Positions 35,501 to 47,300 of a stretch of DNA of 64,000 nucleotides are shown one piece after another. The stretch's first letter is position 1. The number at the start of each line of letters is the position of its first letter. This DNA is from Lingula anatina. Its lineage: Eukaryota; Brachiopoda; Lingulata; Lingulida; Lingulidae. The stretch lies in contig NW_019775391.1 in the NCBI RefSeq assembly GCF_001039355.2, positions 888,169-952,168 of the forward strand, written 5' to 3'. A program made the translations under genes and the position numbers. The notes beneath the pieces are model-generated. The model was given only the letters and a program-made list of their open reading frames with translations, made no database searches and was not told the origin of the DNA.

Positions 35501-37201
35501 TCGATACCTTTCTTAACTATAACTACAAGCTCTACATAACAAGTCACTGGACCACCACTACTGCAGGTCATCTTTACAAATGTGGAGAAAAAAGTAATTG
35601 CAGCAAATTTAATTACAACACGCTCAATTTCATGCAAAAAAAAAAAAAAAATTCTTATAGCGCCAAGTATCTTTAACAACATACTTTTTGTATTTGGCAT
35701 TGATCGAAGTTTTTAACTTGGTACTTAAATTCTGTATGTTAGCTTCCTTCAAGGATAGATCAGTATATGGTCTCAATATTAAAGGGATAATAACTCTTCG
35801 TTTTAGCCAAAAAATGAATTTTCCTGGAGTAACCAACAATTTTCCCATACTTACCAATGGTTAATGAATCCATTTTTACATTCAAAGTTAGTCCCTGGTT
35901 TTTTTCTAAAAAGTTTGGTTTTTTGTTAAAATCTCTTAAGAGATTTTAACAGAGTATAGCCATCAGTGGAGGTCACGTGGTCTAAAGTCAAGCTCAGATA
36001 TCAGTAAAATAGCTATAACTGCCGTTTTTGTGGTAAAACAGAATATATTATATATCTATGAGTTATTCACAATGATTTTATTGTGAAATATAGATCTCAT
36101 ACGAAGAGTTATTATCCCTTTAAGCATGCAAAAAATAAAAAAAAATCATACTATCATAACCAATTCAAGATGAAAATCTGGACCTTAGCTCTCTGCTCAT
36201 CAGGTGTGTTCACAAAAGGAATAATTTAAACCAGTTGGAGGCTCACTTATAACACTGACCAAATTTACAAATTTCTATATTAAGAAATCAACTTGTCCAG
36301 TAATGGCAAAAAATCTATTCCTAGGCTAAGTTAATCCAGCTGTGAACGCAACCAAGTTTAAGTATAATCCAGTATAAATATCCAAGTTACAATTCCAACA
36401 TCTCAGATTCCTGCCCATGAGGCCCCTGCTACTTATAAAAATATGCCACCTCACAAATTATATGGCAGCAGTCGCAAAGGGCCGCCCACGTGCAAAAACA
36501 GCAGAGATAACGCTGGCAAGTGGAAACCCACCTATTAGTTGAGCCAATCCAAAGTATTCATTTTCTCTTAGACTGAGGTACTCACAAACTTGGTTGAAGA
36601 CATCTTGCACTTTACCCTTAGGCTGGAAAAAAAAGACGAGTATTTAAATGTGTAAATGGAACTGAATTGCCATAATTCTAAAAATATTAATAAATAAAGA
36701 AAAAAAGAAATTATCACAAAACAGCTAAAAAATATCAAAAGCAAATAAATATTCAGTGATAAAATCATTTACGAGATTTAAAAAAATTATACAATCAAAA
36801 TTTCTTTTTTATCATTTTAATACATCAAGAAGAAAAATCAAATGGAATCCCCCCTCCAAATTTCATGCACTTATAAATCTACCTCAGCATACATTTATCC
36901 TTTTAATGGGATAAAGTGGAACTTTTTGTACTAAATTTCAATTGAATTATTAAATCTAAATCATACCTCAGCATAAATTTCTAATTCTTCTTTATTTAAT
37001 AGCACCATGTTTAATAATTTATTTATTGTGAGGATGAAGTGGAATTTTCTGCACTAAATTTCACACAATTATCAAATTATTAAATCCAAATCATACCTCG
37101 ACATATATTTCTAATTCTTCTTTATTTAATAGCACCACATTGACCACCTTCTTCCCAGCCCCAGGCCCGCTGCTCTGGTTGGTGCGAAATGATTGCCTCA
37201 T
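24573..37201 (-). CDS. FRMD6: FERM-domain protein, FRMD6/Willin-Expanded family (Hippo pathway), 12 coding exons
   Basis: Exons in transcript order: 37097-37201, 36532-36622, 35362-35435, 34023-34102, 33654-33840, 33163-33387, 32786-32857, 29219-29390, 28720-28941, 28016-28138, 25654-27557, 24573-25169. All phases agree and give 1,283 residues. Residues 1-335 are a FERM domain (ubiquitin-like lobe, acyl-CoA-binding-like lobe, PH-like lobe). FRMD6 signatures are [20 protein letters not shown] followed by VLDKRG, and [19 protein letters not shown]. The first exon after the FERM domain keeps RESYIYSD, close to RESYISD in FRMD6. The tail (336-1283) is low-complexity and as long as in fly Expanded, whereas vertebrate FRMD6 has only about 620 residues. 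Expanded/FRMD6 proteins sit at the apical membrane and promote Hippo signalling, restraining Yki/YAP. The start ATG (37201-37199, A at -3) matches the family N-terminus. Orthology to FRMD6 rather than FRMD1 cannot be separated here. Confidence 0.9.
25654..27557 (-). CDS. FRMD6: Giant disordered-tail exon of the FERM protein (residues ~451-1085)
   Basis: One 1,904-nt exon encodes about half of the protein. In order it holds a Pro-rich run (about 559-570, SH3/EVH1-ligand-like), KSVTF (630-634, fits the PP1-docking RVxF pattern), LYENLP near 664, tandem GQVQGHPV repeats (713-745), LPSY (782-785, LPxY WW-ligand type), three YATVP motifs (832, 861, 897) with a diverged FATGP between them, and two poly-Gln runs (about 1040-1050 and 1061-1067). 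No globular domain is visible. Coding is supported by the long open frame, both splice sites and phase continuity. Confidence 0.85.
25759..25791 (-). repeat. CAG/CAA repeat (poly-Gln, 11 codons) in the FERM gene
   Basis: CTG/TTG triplets on the plus strand encode an uninterrupted glutamine run, followed after five residues by more Gln runs down to about 25709. Mixed CAG and CAA codons make strong length instability less likely. Confidence 0.9.
28720..28941 (-). CDS. FRMD6: Post-FERM exon with candidate Slimb/beta-TrCP degron
   Basis: It encodes residues 336-409. It begins [14 protein letters not shown], which matches the segment just after the FERM domain in FRMD6. It contains TSGIVS (residues 393-398, bases 28754-28771) followed by an acidic DDSE end. 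TSGIVS is the motif reported in fly Expanded as the Slimb phosphodegron. The exon is Ser/Thr-rich and is flanked by phase-1 introns on both sides. Confidence 0.85.
29464..29547. repeat. (AT)n microsatellite in a FERM-gene intron
   Basis: About 84 bases of alternating AT with one GT interruption near 29500, about 75 bases upstream (on the minus strand) of the exon at 29219-29390. The Ile-Tyr frames that run through it are artefacts. Confidence 0.95.
32187..32561. other. Assembly gap (375 N) flanked by poly-A
   Basis: Unknown bases between two A-runs in the FERM-gene intron between the exons at 32786-32857 and 29219-29390. The protein is contiguous across this intron relative to FRMD6, so no exon appears to be lost. 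Confidence 1.
35779..36123. mobile_element. piggyBac-like TTAA MITE in a FERM-gene intron
   Basis: TTAA target sites at 35779-35782 and 36120-36123 flank perfect 19-bp terminal inverted repeats, AGGGATAATAACTCTTCGT and its complement. The element is about 337 bp between them and encodes nothing. Near its centre (35924-35951) lies a perfect 28-bp palindrome around TCTTAAGA. Precise TTAA flanks and terminal repeats fit a piggyBac-type non-autonomous element; no transposase is present to confirm the superfamily. Confidence 0.8.
36895..37140 (-). repeat. ~130-bp tandem duplication of the FERM-gene first coding exon end
   Basis: The 3' part of the first coding exon plus its donor (37097-37140) is repeated at 36967-37010, and the adjoining intron sequence is repeated as well. 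The copy retains the donor GAG|gtatgat and 42 in-frame coding bases beginning with a new ATG (37008-37006), giving [14 protein letters not shown], which would join in frame to the next exon. Confidence 0.8.
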
Positions 37202-37233
37202 TATCTCCAACACCAACACCGTGACAGGAAGAT

Positions 37234-40200
37234 CTGAAAAATTTCAACATCAAAATATAAAGTTTTGTAATTTCATTTCATTAAAGTTTTTTTGAACACA
37301 AAACATGATAAGGAAAACATTCAATAAAACTCACTTTTGAAAACTTATTATCAAGAAATTAAAAACCTTTTGAGAAATAAAGTTTTGAACTTGGGAAAGA
37401 TATTCCCAACTTATAACAGCATACATACAATAATCTTTTCAAAACTTCTGACAAAATTTTTGATCAATCTTAACATAAAAAACATCTATGTAACAAAAGC
37501 CAAGGAACTCCACAATAACTGATGCATAAAATTCCTCTTAAATACATCACTGCAAAAAATGAAGAAAAAAAAAATCTGGAAAAAGTCCAATACTACTGAT
37601 CAACCTTTCAAGCACCTGTCTGCATGGTCTGATCTCAAACAAATCCTAGATATCAAATTCTACCCATTTCTGCTATTGAATGGGAATAATAATGAAAGAG
37701 GCTGAATTTTCCCATCCCCCCCTAAAAAAAACAAAAAAAAACCCAGCAAACATGTAAGCCATAGCACAAGTATCAGTACTCCAGTGTATGTGTTGACCTG
37801 ATTTTTAAATCAATGACACATGCCAACTTGCGCTACACTTTCCACGGGCTGGTGAAATGCAATACCCAAATTCTCCTCCAGTATTTGAAAAGTCTTTGTT
37901 CCCCCTGTTCAATCACACAGCTGTGGCGATCCAAATTACACATATCTAATTATTAGCCTGACAGTTATCCTTGTTGCTTTTCAAATGTGAGCAATCTCCA
38001 TCTTTTCAATATTCCCTGCACTAGTGGACGCCTGGAATGCTATTTGTCATTTCAAACCCCATAAAATATTCTTCTAGCCCAAATAAAACTCTCCTGCGGG
38101 GCTGATAATTAAAATACACATAAACATGCCTTAAACAAATGATTGTTAGCATCTAGTCCAAAGATGAAATAACAAACTGATTCATTTCAACCTAATTTTC
38201 AAACTGCACAAAAATAGGAACTTAGTCTCTTTTTTTTCCCTTAATTTAGTAAATTGTATTAAAGTCCAATCTATTTCACAGGCTGAAGCAGAATGAGATT
38301 TCAATCAACACAATTTCTCAAATCTTAAAATCTCTTAGATATTGGTATGGACTGTTGGAAATAATCCATCGCTTCTGAAGTTCTTGAAGTAAGATACTAA
38401 TCTGATTATTACTTTACAACATTTCCACTTCATTTGGGCCGTGGCATGTGCTACAGCAGAAGGTACAAAAGGAAAACCGTGGACCAATCACTCCTACCCC
38501 TTATCTCTGTATAACTGTTTCCCCTCACTAAAATTTCAAATATTCTCACATTTCAAAGCCACCTTCAGATAAAACCTCCGTTCAGTTCATGATTGCTTTG
38601 TGATAGTATCAGCGTGGACATAAACAGCAAATCTTTTGAATTAATTCCAACAAACAGGGACAACAAGAGTGCTGAAAAGGGGCTGACCATATCTGTAAAT
38701 TCTTTTCATTATCATTTCATTTGATCTCATCATTTCTTCAGGGTTTAATATTCCAGTCTTTCTCCTTTGAAATCAGTATTTTCTCCTTTCCTAAAACCAT
38801 TAAGACATTAGGCAGCGATAGTCTTATCTGTCGGTACCTCATTAAGTCCTCTCATATTAAATGATCAAGGTCTTCCTGTTTTTCCTCTAAATAATTATAT
38901 ACCTTAATACCCCATTTGCCGTCCCTCTCTCCTGAAGAGTCATGTGACCGCCCACATTTCATGACAACACACCTTGCCAACCTGCCCGTCTTTTTGCTCC
39001 AATGGTCACGGAATGTTAAGCGTCCACTCTTAGATGCCGCAAACAGATAAGATGCTGTTCCATATGCACATTATAGACTACCCAACAGGGCCCTGTATAT
39101 GTGTGGGTATGTGCCGGTCCACATGGGGGCTTGCCATAAGGCATGTACACCTATCCCAGCCCCCTCTGACTTCCCAAGCTGGTGTGTAATAAAGGAAGGG
39201 TTGACTGAGGAATTTCAGGGCCCAGGTTTTAATTATGCCAATTATGTGAGACATTAAGTCATATGATGCATTTGATAATACATGTGACATACTGTTAACA
39301 TTATGGAATGGATTTTGCCAGCTGTCTATACCAAAAATTTGACAAGCCACTCCTCTCATCTTTTGAGGTTCAAAAATTGCCTTCCAGTAGTAATTTAGCA
39401 CTTCTTACATAAAACTCCAATATCAATGTCACAGATATCTATTGGTCTTTAAACATAACTTCTACTATGATTTCACAGTTTAAGACAATGGACACAAAAA
39501 TGTTTATCACATTGAAATTAAATACTTCAATTAAACACTTCTTATATAATACTAGTACATAACATTTACTATAGTTCTATTCTGAACAAGTATTTTATTT
39601 TATTATTTAGACAGTTGCAGGGGGGGGGGGGAGCTTGAAGGAAAACTTCATATTTTTCCATAAAAATTCAATACAGTCATATTCCTAAAATAGGTCCAAT
39701 GCCGTGACTCTTCTGATGACAACATGCAGGGAGAACTATTCAAGTATTTGACCCATTCATGTTTCCAGCAATTACAACCCGCAATGGCCACCCTGATACA
39801 CATCTACATTACCAACCTGACTTTGTTCCCCCTACATTCATCTATAACTCTAAGTATTTCTCAACAATACCGCAAATGTCAAACAATCTTTGTAGAGAGA
39901 AATACTGTGATCGTACAAAAGAAGCAAACTGTTATTCAAGACAACTACCAACGTGTCCTTTTCCCAGTTAATATAGGTAGACCATTCTTCAGTGAGTTAA
40001 AGTGACCATCCCTTGGACCAAAGTTATGTTAAGAATGTGACCCTGTACACAGACCTGGTAAACACCAGGCAGTGTAACAGTCAATAACCTTTCCTCTTTC
40101 TTCGATGTGCTCCATTGAAAAATGACTAACGTGTATTCACGTGCAAATAACCCCGGATAACCTTATCTTTTGGTTATTTTAAGAGTTTATTATAAATAGA

Positions 40201-43200
40201 AAGAATGTTGGTATTAGCATAGAATTCCTATAAGACAAAAGTGCTTTCAAGGACCACTTTATGTGGGCAACCTAAAAATAGTTTGCATATAATATTACAC
40301 AATGCACTTTAATATATAGGCTTCTATATAGAACAAGTGCAAAACAACTACCCTATTTTGATAACTTCATAAATTTAAATCACAACCTTGAATTAAAAAA
40401 ACACAAAAATGCAGTGGTTGTTTTTAAAAAAATTAACGCAGACATGTCTACATCTTAAGACGGTAAAACACGCACCTGAATAAACCGCCCAAGGACGGAC
40501 ATGGACCAAAGGACTTAAGGCACACACCTTTTGTACAACATGTAACACAGAGAGTCAATGAATACAATTCCATTCAAAGTGGATGGATACCTATCTGATA
40601 AATGGTCTGAGCTGGAACTGTCATATGTCTGTCTTTTATCAGGACCACTTAAACATAACATTTAAAAGCCCAATAGGCTTAATGTCGTCATGATGAAGAG
40701 TTAAATAGGACACTAAAAGTTTTCTTCGCTTGAAAACCTACAAAGCCTCTAAAAATGGGCCATATATTTATTATAATGAGAAGTCAAGACGAGAGTTCTT
40801 TATGCTCTTTACGGGAGTTATTTTGTCAGGAAGAAAAAGCTAAAATGTCAAAATTCTTATATTTACAAAATAAAACAAAGATTCCAAAAAGGGCAATAAA
40901 ATTATTAACATGAGACTGATCATTTCTCCTATAAAAAGCACTCCTTACATTATGTTTTACAGCAAAATAAAATCTAAATCCAAAAGCCTTCTCTACATCA
41001 AAATCCACTAAGAATCTAAAAATGGCAACAGATTTCTCATAATGAGGAGTCCAGATAGGCTAGCCAAGAACACTCTTTATATTACACTGTTATTCCCCTA
41101 TCCTCGCCCCCACTGTCTGGTATGCAAAGAACAGATGGCCCATCAAGAACAGCTGACTCCTCCACACATACACAATGACTTAGGACCTGTCTGCCCCCCT
41201 GTCATAAAGCTCTACTCTAAATACATTCTACTGAATTTACATGAAACAGCAAATATACATAGGCCATGTCTCTCCCTTTCTATCCTAGGAATGTACTTTA
41301 CAATGTAGCTGTGTAACATTATGTAATTGTGGATTTACAGCCCCTGATCCTGGATTAATTGTTTGATTAGGCAGTTAATCTATGGGGCAGGTGGCAGATG
41401 AATCGTCTTTGTTCACTCTGACTTGAGGCACACTCCTGGTACTCTCTTACACACTCCTGCTACTCTCTTAGACGAGGCTCTGGACAATGAAATATGCCAT
41501 ACAGCAGATGACCAATTTTTCTTAAATGAAATCAGGAACTTTATAACATTAGGAGGGCAGATAGGATGTGTTACCAAGTGCAGATATTTCATGTATTTTA
41601 TCACTGCTTCAGCGGTGTATTTGTCAGATGTCTATGATCAGATATCTTCTAATTCTTCTGTTATATATTACTTGTGTGACTATAAAATTCAAATAAACTT
41701 TTAATTTCCCTCATCTCTTAAACAAATATATTGATCACAAACATAACACAATTTATAAAGCTTGCTTTGATCAAAAGCTATATCAAAATGTGGAATTTGG
41801 GGGCTACATTGCTCAGTCACTCTCAGCTGAACCACAGCTTGCTCTTTAAACAGGTTACAAAAACAATTTTCCATAAATGTCCATAAAACAGTCATAAAAA
41901 TGAAGAAGAAGAATTTCATCCTACGGGCATGAGTACACACTTGAAATGTTATTGTGTAACCTAAAACATGAACAAGCGCCGCATGTTGCTTTCAACTGAG
42001 TCTCAGCCAAGCCACATGCTCTCCTTTCGGCTACTTTCAAAAAGAACTAGACAAGGAAAATTGACGAAAACTTTCAAACTTAAATGAACCCATGATAATC
42101 TAGTGGAGGTTTCATTAAATGAAATATCATGATTGTTTCATTATACAGAGCAAAAATGGCTAATGTTCTAGACCCAAGAGTTAGTCCCTGTAAGTAGAAT
42201 AATTGCCATTTTGGTTGAGATGAGACCAACTTTCAGTTTAGTTTCTTCTGTGAAACTGGTCCCCCTGGTAAGTAAAAGCTATTAATATAAACTTTTATCA
42301 GGACGCTAAAAGTATATCAAGACGCCTAACTTTTATTTGACTACACAACAACTGTAGAAGTATTATTCAATGATAAAAGCTTAAAACCTACAGCAGCAAT
42401 TCACATAACTGTAATTCACAGAAGTAATAAACTTCAACTGAACTGCACTCTTAACTGGGGTAAACTCCATAGTGTCTGGTTCTGTGAAAGACACCCACTT
42501 CTGTTGGAAATTACAGGTGGCAGTTGGTTGTTTTTACTTGCAATTCTACCAAATGCCCTCAATTCTTCATGGGTTAAGCTACAGTTGTAAATTCGGAGAA
42601 TGTGATTAGGGCACATCATGCCAGCTTAACTTTCATCCAAGCCAAATGTCAGGATAGAAAAAAAGTTTTCCTGCTTATAGCTTAGCTGCCTTAACTAAGA
42701 AGTTTTTTTTCTTTTTGCCCAGTAGCCAGATTCACTAATGGCTTGACTCTTTCATCTCTTCAATTGAGAAAAGAGCTATAAATTCCGTTCATGCATCTCC
42801 AATTGAAAAAAAAAAACTACAGCAAAGATTTTTCTCTAAAACAAATCTGTATTGAATAAGATACAAACAGACATCTTTTTATCAGCTTCAAATGCTTTTT
42901 ATACAAGTTACCTAAAATTTAATCCACTTATTCCTCCATGAAAAGTCAATCTGAACATTTATGCTAAATTTTTCAACCACATAAAATATGTTCTCTTTTT
43001 ATGGTCATTTTTTTCTTTTTACAGAAAATCATGACTTCAAACAGTTTTCATTTGCCCTTATGCCCTCCAATCAAGACTTACATTTCAGAAAACAATCATG
43101 TTTATGTGTTCAGACACTAATTTTTCAGCTAAACATAAATAGCATCTTCTTCCCAATTTATCACACATCTTGAGGTTGTATTTGACTATAAAGGAAACAG

Positions 43201-43360
43201 TTGTCTTAAAATACAAATTCTGACAAATGGCGAGAGATAAAATCGGGAGCTATCAGCCAACATAGAACTCCTTGCCTTAATCCATTTGTCACGCCTGATG
43301 TTGTCATTCTGGTCAGAAACATGTAGTAAACAACACAAACACTCAGCTTATAGCACATAC
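37234..43360 (-). other. Large intron of the FERM gene
   Basis: About 6.1 kb with no supported exon. It contains poly-G (about 39619) and other homopolymer tracts and a weak diverged duplication (about 40743-40830 versus 41015-41100). Short frames inside lack splice support. Confidence 0.5.
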
Positions 43361-43397
43361 CTTCATACTTAACAAATTCTATAAAGTGCTTTTCAGG
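43361..43397 (-). other. FRMD6: Probable 5' UTR exon of the FERM gene (37 nt)
   Basis: Acceptor ttaatctccag and donor gtatgtgc bracket 37 bases on the minus strand. Joined to the exon at 37233 the frame stays open into the main start, but no upstream in-frame ATG exists, so it is better read as UTR. An out-of-frame ATG in this exon (TATGAAG) would start a 12-residue uORF. Confidence 0.5.
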
Positions 43398-44616
43398 CTG
43401 GAGATTAAAAGAAAACTTGTATGAAGCAATCACTTGATTGCAATCTAATATTTTAGAATAAAGTAGTCCAAAACATGAATAGTGGATGAAAGTAATTACT
43501 AATATTTACAAGTGAGCAAGGGAGGGGGCTTATGGGGGGGGGGGGGAAGAGGCAGAACAATACAATGTATCCATTCTACACTATGAACTAAAACAGTATG
43601 GATAAAAACTGTTCTGAATGAAAACCAACCAAGGTCTTTCTTTAATGTTTAGTCTAGCCAGTTAAGACAGCCTCATTCACTGGGCTACATACACTCCTCC
43701 TAGTCATGCAGAATCATAAACACTATTTCAGCACTACCACTAACACTAACCCAGTAACACTGCTGCAGGTTACCACATGTGACAGTGTTTCTTAAATGAA
43801 AAAATCTGTTTAAGTTGATGGAGTATGTTAAAAGAATACCTAAATTATAGCTGTAGTGATGCTGAGATGGGCAGTAAAATGGGCCTGTCCACCCATCAAA
43901 CTGACCCAGTGGCTATTCCACTCATCTTATCATCCATCTAGAAGAGAAATGAGTAATTATCGGACAATGGAATGCTTGCTATCTCTACTGCCCATCATTG
44001 ACCCTAAGTTCTTTATCACTATTATGAGATAGGAAACATGGGTGTTTTAAATAGTGTAATTACGTCCTGACCAACATCCTTCCAGGTTCCTGAAATTCCT
44101 GAGTATTTATCAAACATTTGCCTCCCAAGTTCACTTCATTATTCTTGGCCTTCATTGCCTTGTGTTAATACACACACTAAGTGCACTTATGTCAACTCTA
44201 ATGGCCTGTAAGATATGTCCCACATGAAGAACTGTGCCCGTTTTTTTAAAGGAAAAAAGGGTACTTCGTTCTGCATAACATGTACTAGTACTTTCTTCAT
44301 TTGTCTTAGATTTCAAAAAGTCACTGCAGCAACATTACTAGGGAGAACCCAAGTCACTCCCTTTCTATAATCACACAGGCATTAAAAACAAATTTAAAAA
44401 CATTTCAAGTTTTACAATTAATTAAAATAGGGGTAATACATTCAGTGTCTAAAGCAGCAGAATTAATATGAAATGTTGTAACTCTGCAATTTATGAAACA
44501 AACCTATGCTCTACAACTCCTTTTCCTCCAACTAAAAAACAATATGGATATCTATAATACTTAATATGTTATCATTGAGAAGTAATGTCTAAACAGAATA
44601 ACAGAAACTTAGAAGA

Positions 44617-44650
44617 GATGAGAGAGAGAGAGGGAGAGAGAGAGAGAGAG
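44617..44650. repeat. (GA)n microsatellite
   Basis: GA repeat with one GGGA interruption, immediately downstream (on the minus strand) of a probable 5' UTR exon of the FERM gene. Confidence 0.9.
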
Positions 44651-44658
44651 ATGCTTAC

Positions 44659-44753
44659 TTCTCTCCTTAAACTTTCTCTTCCATAGGCTTTCCTCTTCCT
44701 CTTGCCTGTGTACTCAGCCCATGATCACAGGTTCTCTCCATTCATTTCTGTTC
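44659..44753 (-). other. FRMD6: Probable 5' UTR exon of the FERM gene (95 nt)
   Basis: Minus-strand acceptor ggtcttcag and donor GAGAA|gtaagcat. All three frames contain stops, so it is non-coding. Its use is inferred from splice-site quality and position between promoter and start exon. Confidence 0.4.
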
Positions 44754-44851
44754 CTGAAGACCATACAATACAGAGGGTTAACACATTGGTAATAAAGTTC
44801 AAAGGACAGAGATTTGATATATAATCCTTTTGTTTTACACAATGTAGATAC

Positions 44852-44919
44852 CGTTCCAACTGTACAAACCCAGAGTGCAATCCTCCGTGGTTCCTAGTAG
44901 AAAAGGTCAAGAATTTATT
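44852..44919 (-). other. FRMD6: Probable 5' UTR exon of the FERM gene (68 nt)
   Basis: Minus-strand acceptor ctttttttcag with a strong pyrimidine tract and donor ACG|gtatctac. It has an open frame but no ATG; it is likely an untranslated or optional exon. Confidence 0.4.
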
Positions 44920-44999
44920 CTGAAAAAAAGGGAGTGCTGGTGTAGGGGCAGCTTAAATAAAATTAAATCAGGTCAATATGTCACAATGATTTACTTTTA

Positions 45000-47162
45000 A
45001 GTACTTTAAAAATAAGCATTCGGATTTTTTTTCTCTGTCATTCGGTCAGACACATCATGGTATTTCATGTCCATATCATTTTCAATTATTTGTTAGCCCC
45101 TTGCCTGGTGTCCACTGACATCTTTTGTCCACCCTTTTTCTTTGTGACAGATAAACTGCACTGTCCAAACAGCAAGTATATGCCTAATTGGATTGACCAG
45201 GTCAACCACTGACATTCTTCTTCCTAAACCGATCTGTACAAGAAATGAGGCACTTCCTTAACACTGTGGAATGCAGTGCAGGTATCTCACCCACTATAAA
45301 CATATAAATGGACCACTCAATTATAATATATATAAATGTAAAAATATGAAAAGTTCTCGTGTTATGATTCAAGCTGACACCTGTTTTCATAAGCCAGACA
45401 CCAACACTTAAGGTTGAAGATAAGACTATCTTGATAAATAATCTTTTACATATGCTATATACATATTAAATGGCTGAGTATATTATTGTATTAAGTTATT
45501 ACTTCATTCCTGTGGTTAAAGGGTTAATCAGACCGTCTGAGTGTGTTATAATGTCACCTGGCATTTTAACATTTTAAAGGACACGTGTGAAATGTCCATC
45601 TTTAATTTGTCATGTTAAAGAAACTTTTTGTGCTAAATTCAATGTTTTAAAGAATTTATTTGAAACAAATCAAGTTCAAGAAATATGCACCGTCAAAATT
45701 GTGTGGAGAGACCTAATACTGCATGACGACTGAATAAAAAAAACTTTTTAAGTTAAAGATTTTCTTTTTCAATATCTGATGGATATACTTATGATGGTAA
45801 TTATTTTCTCACTAAATCAAGTGGAATATAAAACCTGAATATAGTATTAGTCTCTTTGCCTTTTTAAAGGAACAAAAGATATGATTACAATGAAAGTTTA
45901 TAAATCCAGCTATATCATATGTAATTTTTTCCGACTTGTCAAAAAGCAGGGCAAATTATCCAAATTTATCATCCACTCAGCTGGATAACCAGCCACATGT
46001 CCAGAAAAAACTCCAAACCAAATAATTTTAACAGCTCAATCTTCATATGACACATCGCCCAGTTATTTCTGTGGTATATATATATTACCACCAACTGTAT
46101 TAGCCGCAGTGTCATAGTGAAAACATATTTTACTAAGGAGTAAGCCTACATTTGTTACCATTATTTGTTTACATTAGCCAGTTTCAGTGAGCCATACCAA
46201 TGGTTTAAGAAAGAGGAATGAGCCACCATTCAATGTCTTAAGCTTGACCTGATCAATTCAGTATTTTGATATAATGCTTGCGGGGGCTTTGTTTGCTGTT
46301 TCACGTGGGCGGCTGGTATGCTTTTGCCCAGGGAATCAGATTTACGAACAGGAAGAAGGCAACTTCTTTTTCAAGAACTGAATTATCTCTTACCTAGCCT
46401 GTGTTTTTTAAGTTCATATATGTTCTCAGTAAGACTTAGTTCAACTATGAAAGGATACAAACTCAATCTCATAGGCATTCAACTATTGTTGAGGATATGT
46501 CAATTTATGACTAATGTTATTACCATTTCAATGTCACTCATAGGAATGACATGGTATGCGGAACAGATTTCCAATATGCATTATTTGTAATACTAAAGTA
46601 AGGTTCATGAATCAAAATAAATGAGAAATGATTGTATTTGTATATACAAATAGTTCAAATAGTATTTAATAAATAATCCAACAAACATGCAGCACATTTC
46701 GACACATAAAAATATTACACATCAAATTATATCATTAACACTTTTCAATGTCATGACCAAAATATTGCAATGACCATTTTAAAAGACCAAACATGATCAT
46801 GTTTAAACAAAGCCAATGACAAACGCACGGCTGATTAAATGCATCAGTGAATTTGTTGGCAACACTTCACAAAGAAGACTGCGCGTCAACAGCGTCAATG
46901 GTAAATTTGAAGTCATTTTCCACTTTCGTTCCTTATAAAAACACCTGCCAATACCCTACCATTAACAAATAAATTTCACGCGTTTTAAAACAAAGACGAG
47001 AAACATAACTACTCAAACTTCGATACTAAATTTTGCACAGCGACTAGAGCAAGTGTCTCATATTTCAATGAAGCAGAAGCCGACTTGTGAGTGACTTTTG
47101 AAAACTCTAAGACATTTTTCTCTATTAAACACAATATTGAAGCACGACAAATATACACTTAC
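45000..47162 (-). other. First intron of the FERM gene
   Basis: About 2 kb between the donor at 47162 and the downstream UTR exons. I see no exon or RNA gene in it, only AT-rich sequence. Confidence 0.4.
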
Positions 47163-47300
47163 CCTTGGAACTACCCTTCCTATGTTCAGATCTTCTAATA
47201 TCGTCTGTTACATCCAAATTTATGACTACGGTGTAGATAAAATCCACTGAAATTCTTGAAATTCCAACCTCAATACAGAACACAAGTCGCGTAGCCTCGC
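47163..47300 (-). other. FRMD6: Probable first (5' UTR) exon of the FERM gene
   Basis: A strong donor, CCAAGG|gtaagtg, occurs on the minus strand with intron start at 47162. CpG-bearing sequence up to about 47300 suits a first exon. The transcription start is not determined; the right limit is approximate. Confidence 0.45.

Noticed and set aside
40743-41100. Weakly similar blocks suggesting a diverged duplication
   Set aside because: Similarity is patchy and falls apart outside a few short stretches.
43361-44753. Coding extension of the FERM protein through the upstream exons
   Set aside because: The frame stays open upstream of the main ATG, but it reaches an in-frame stop before any ATG, and the main ATG matches the family N-terminus.
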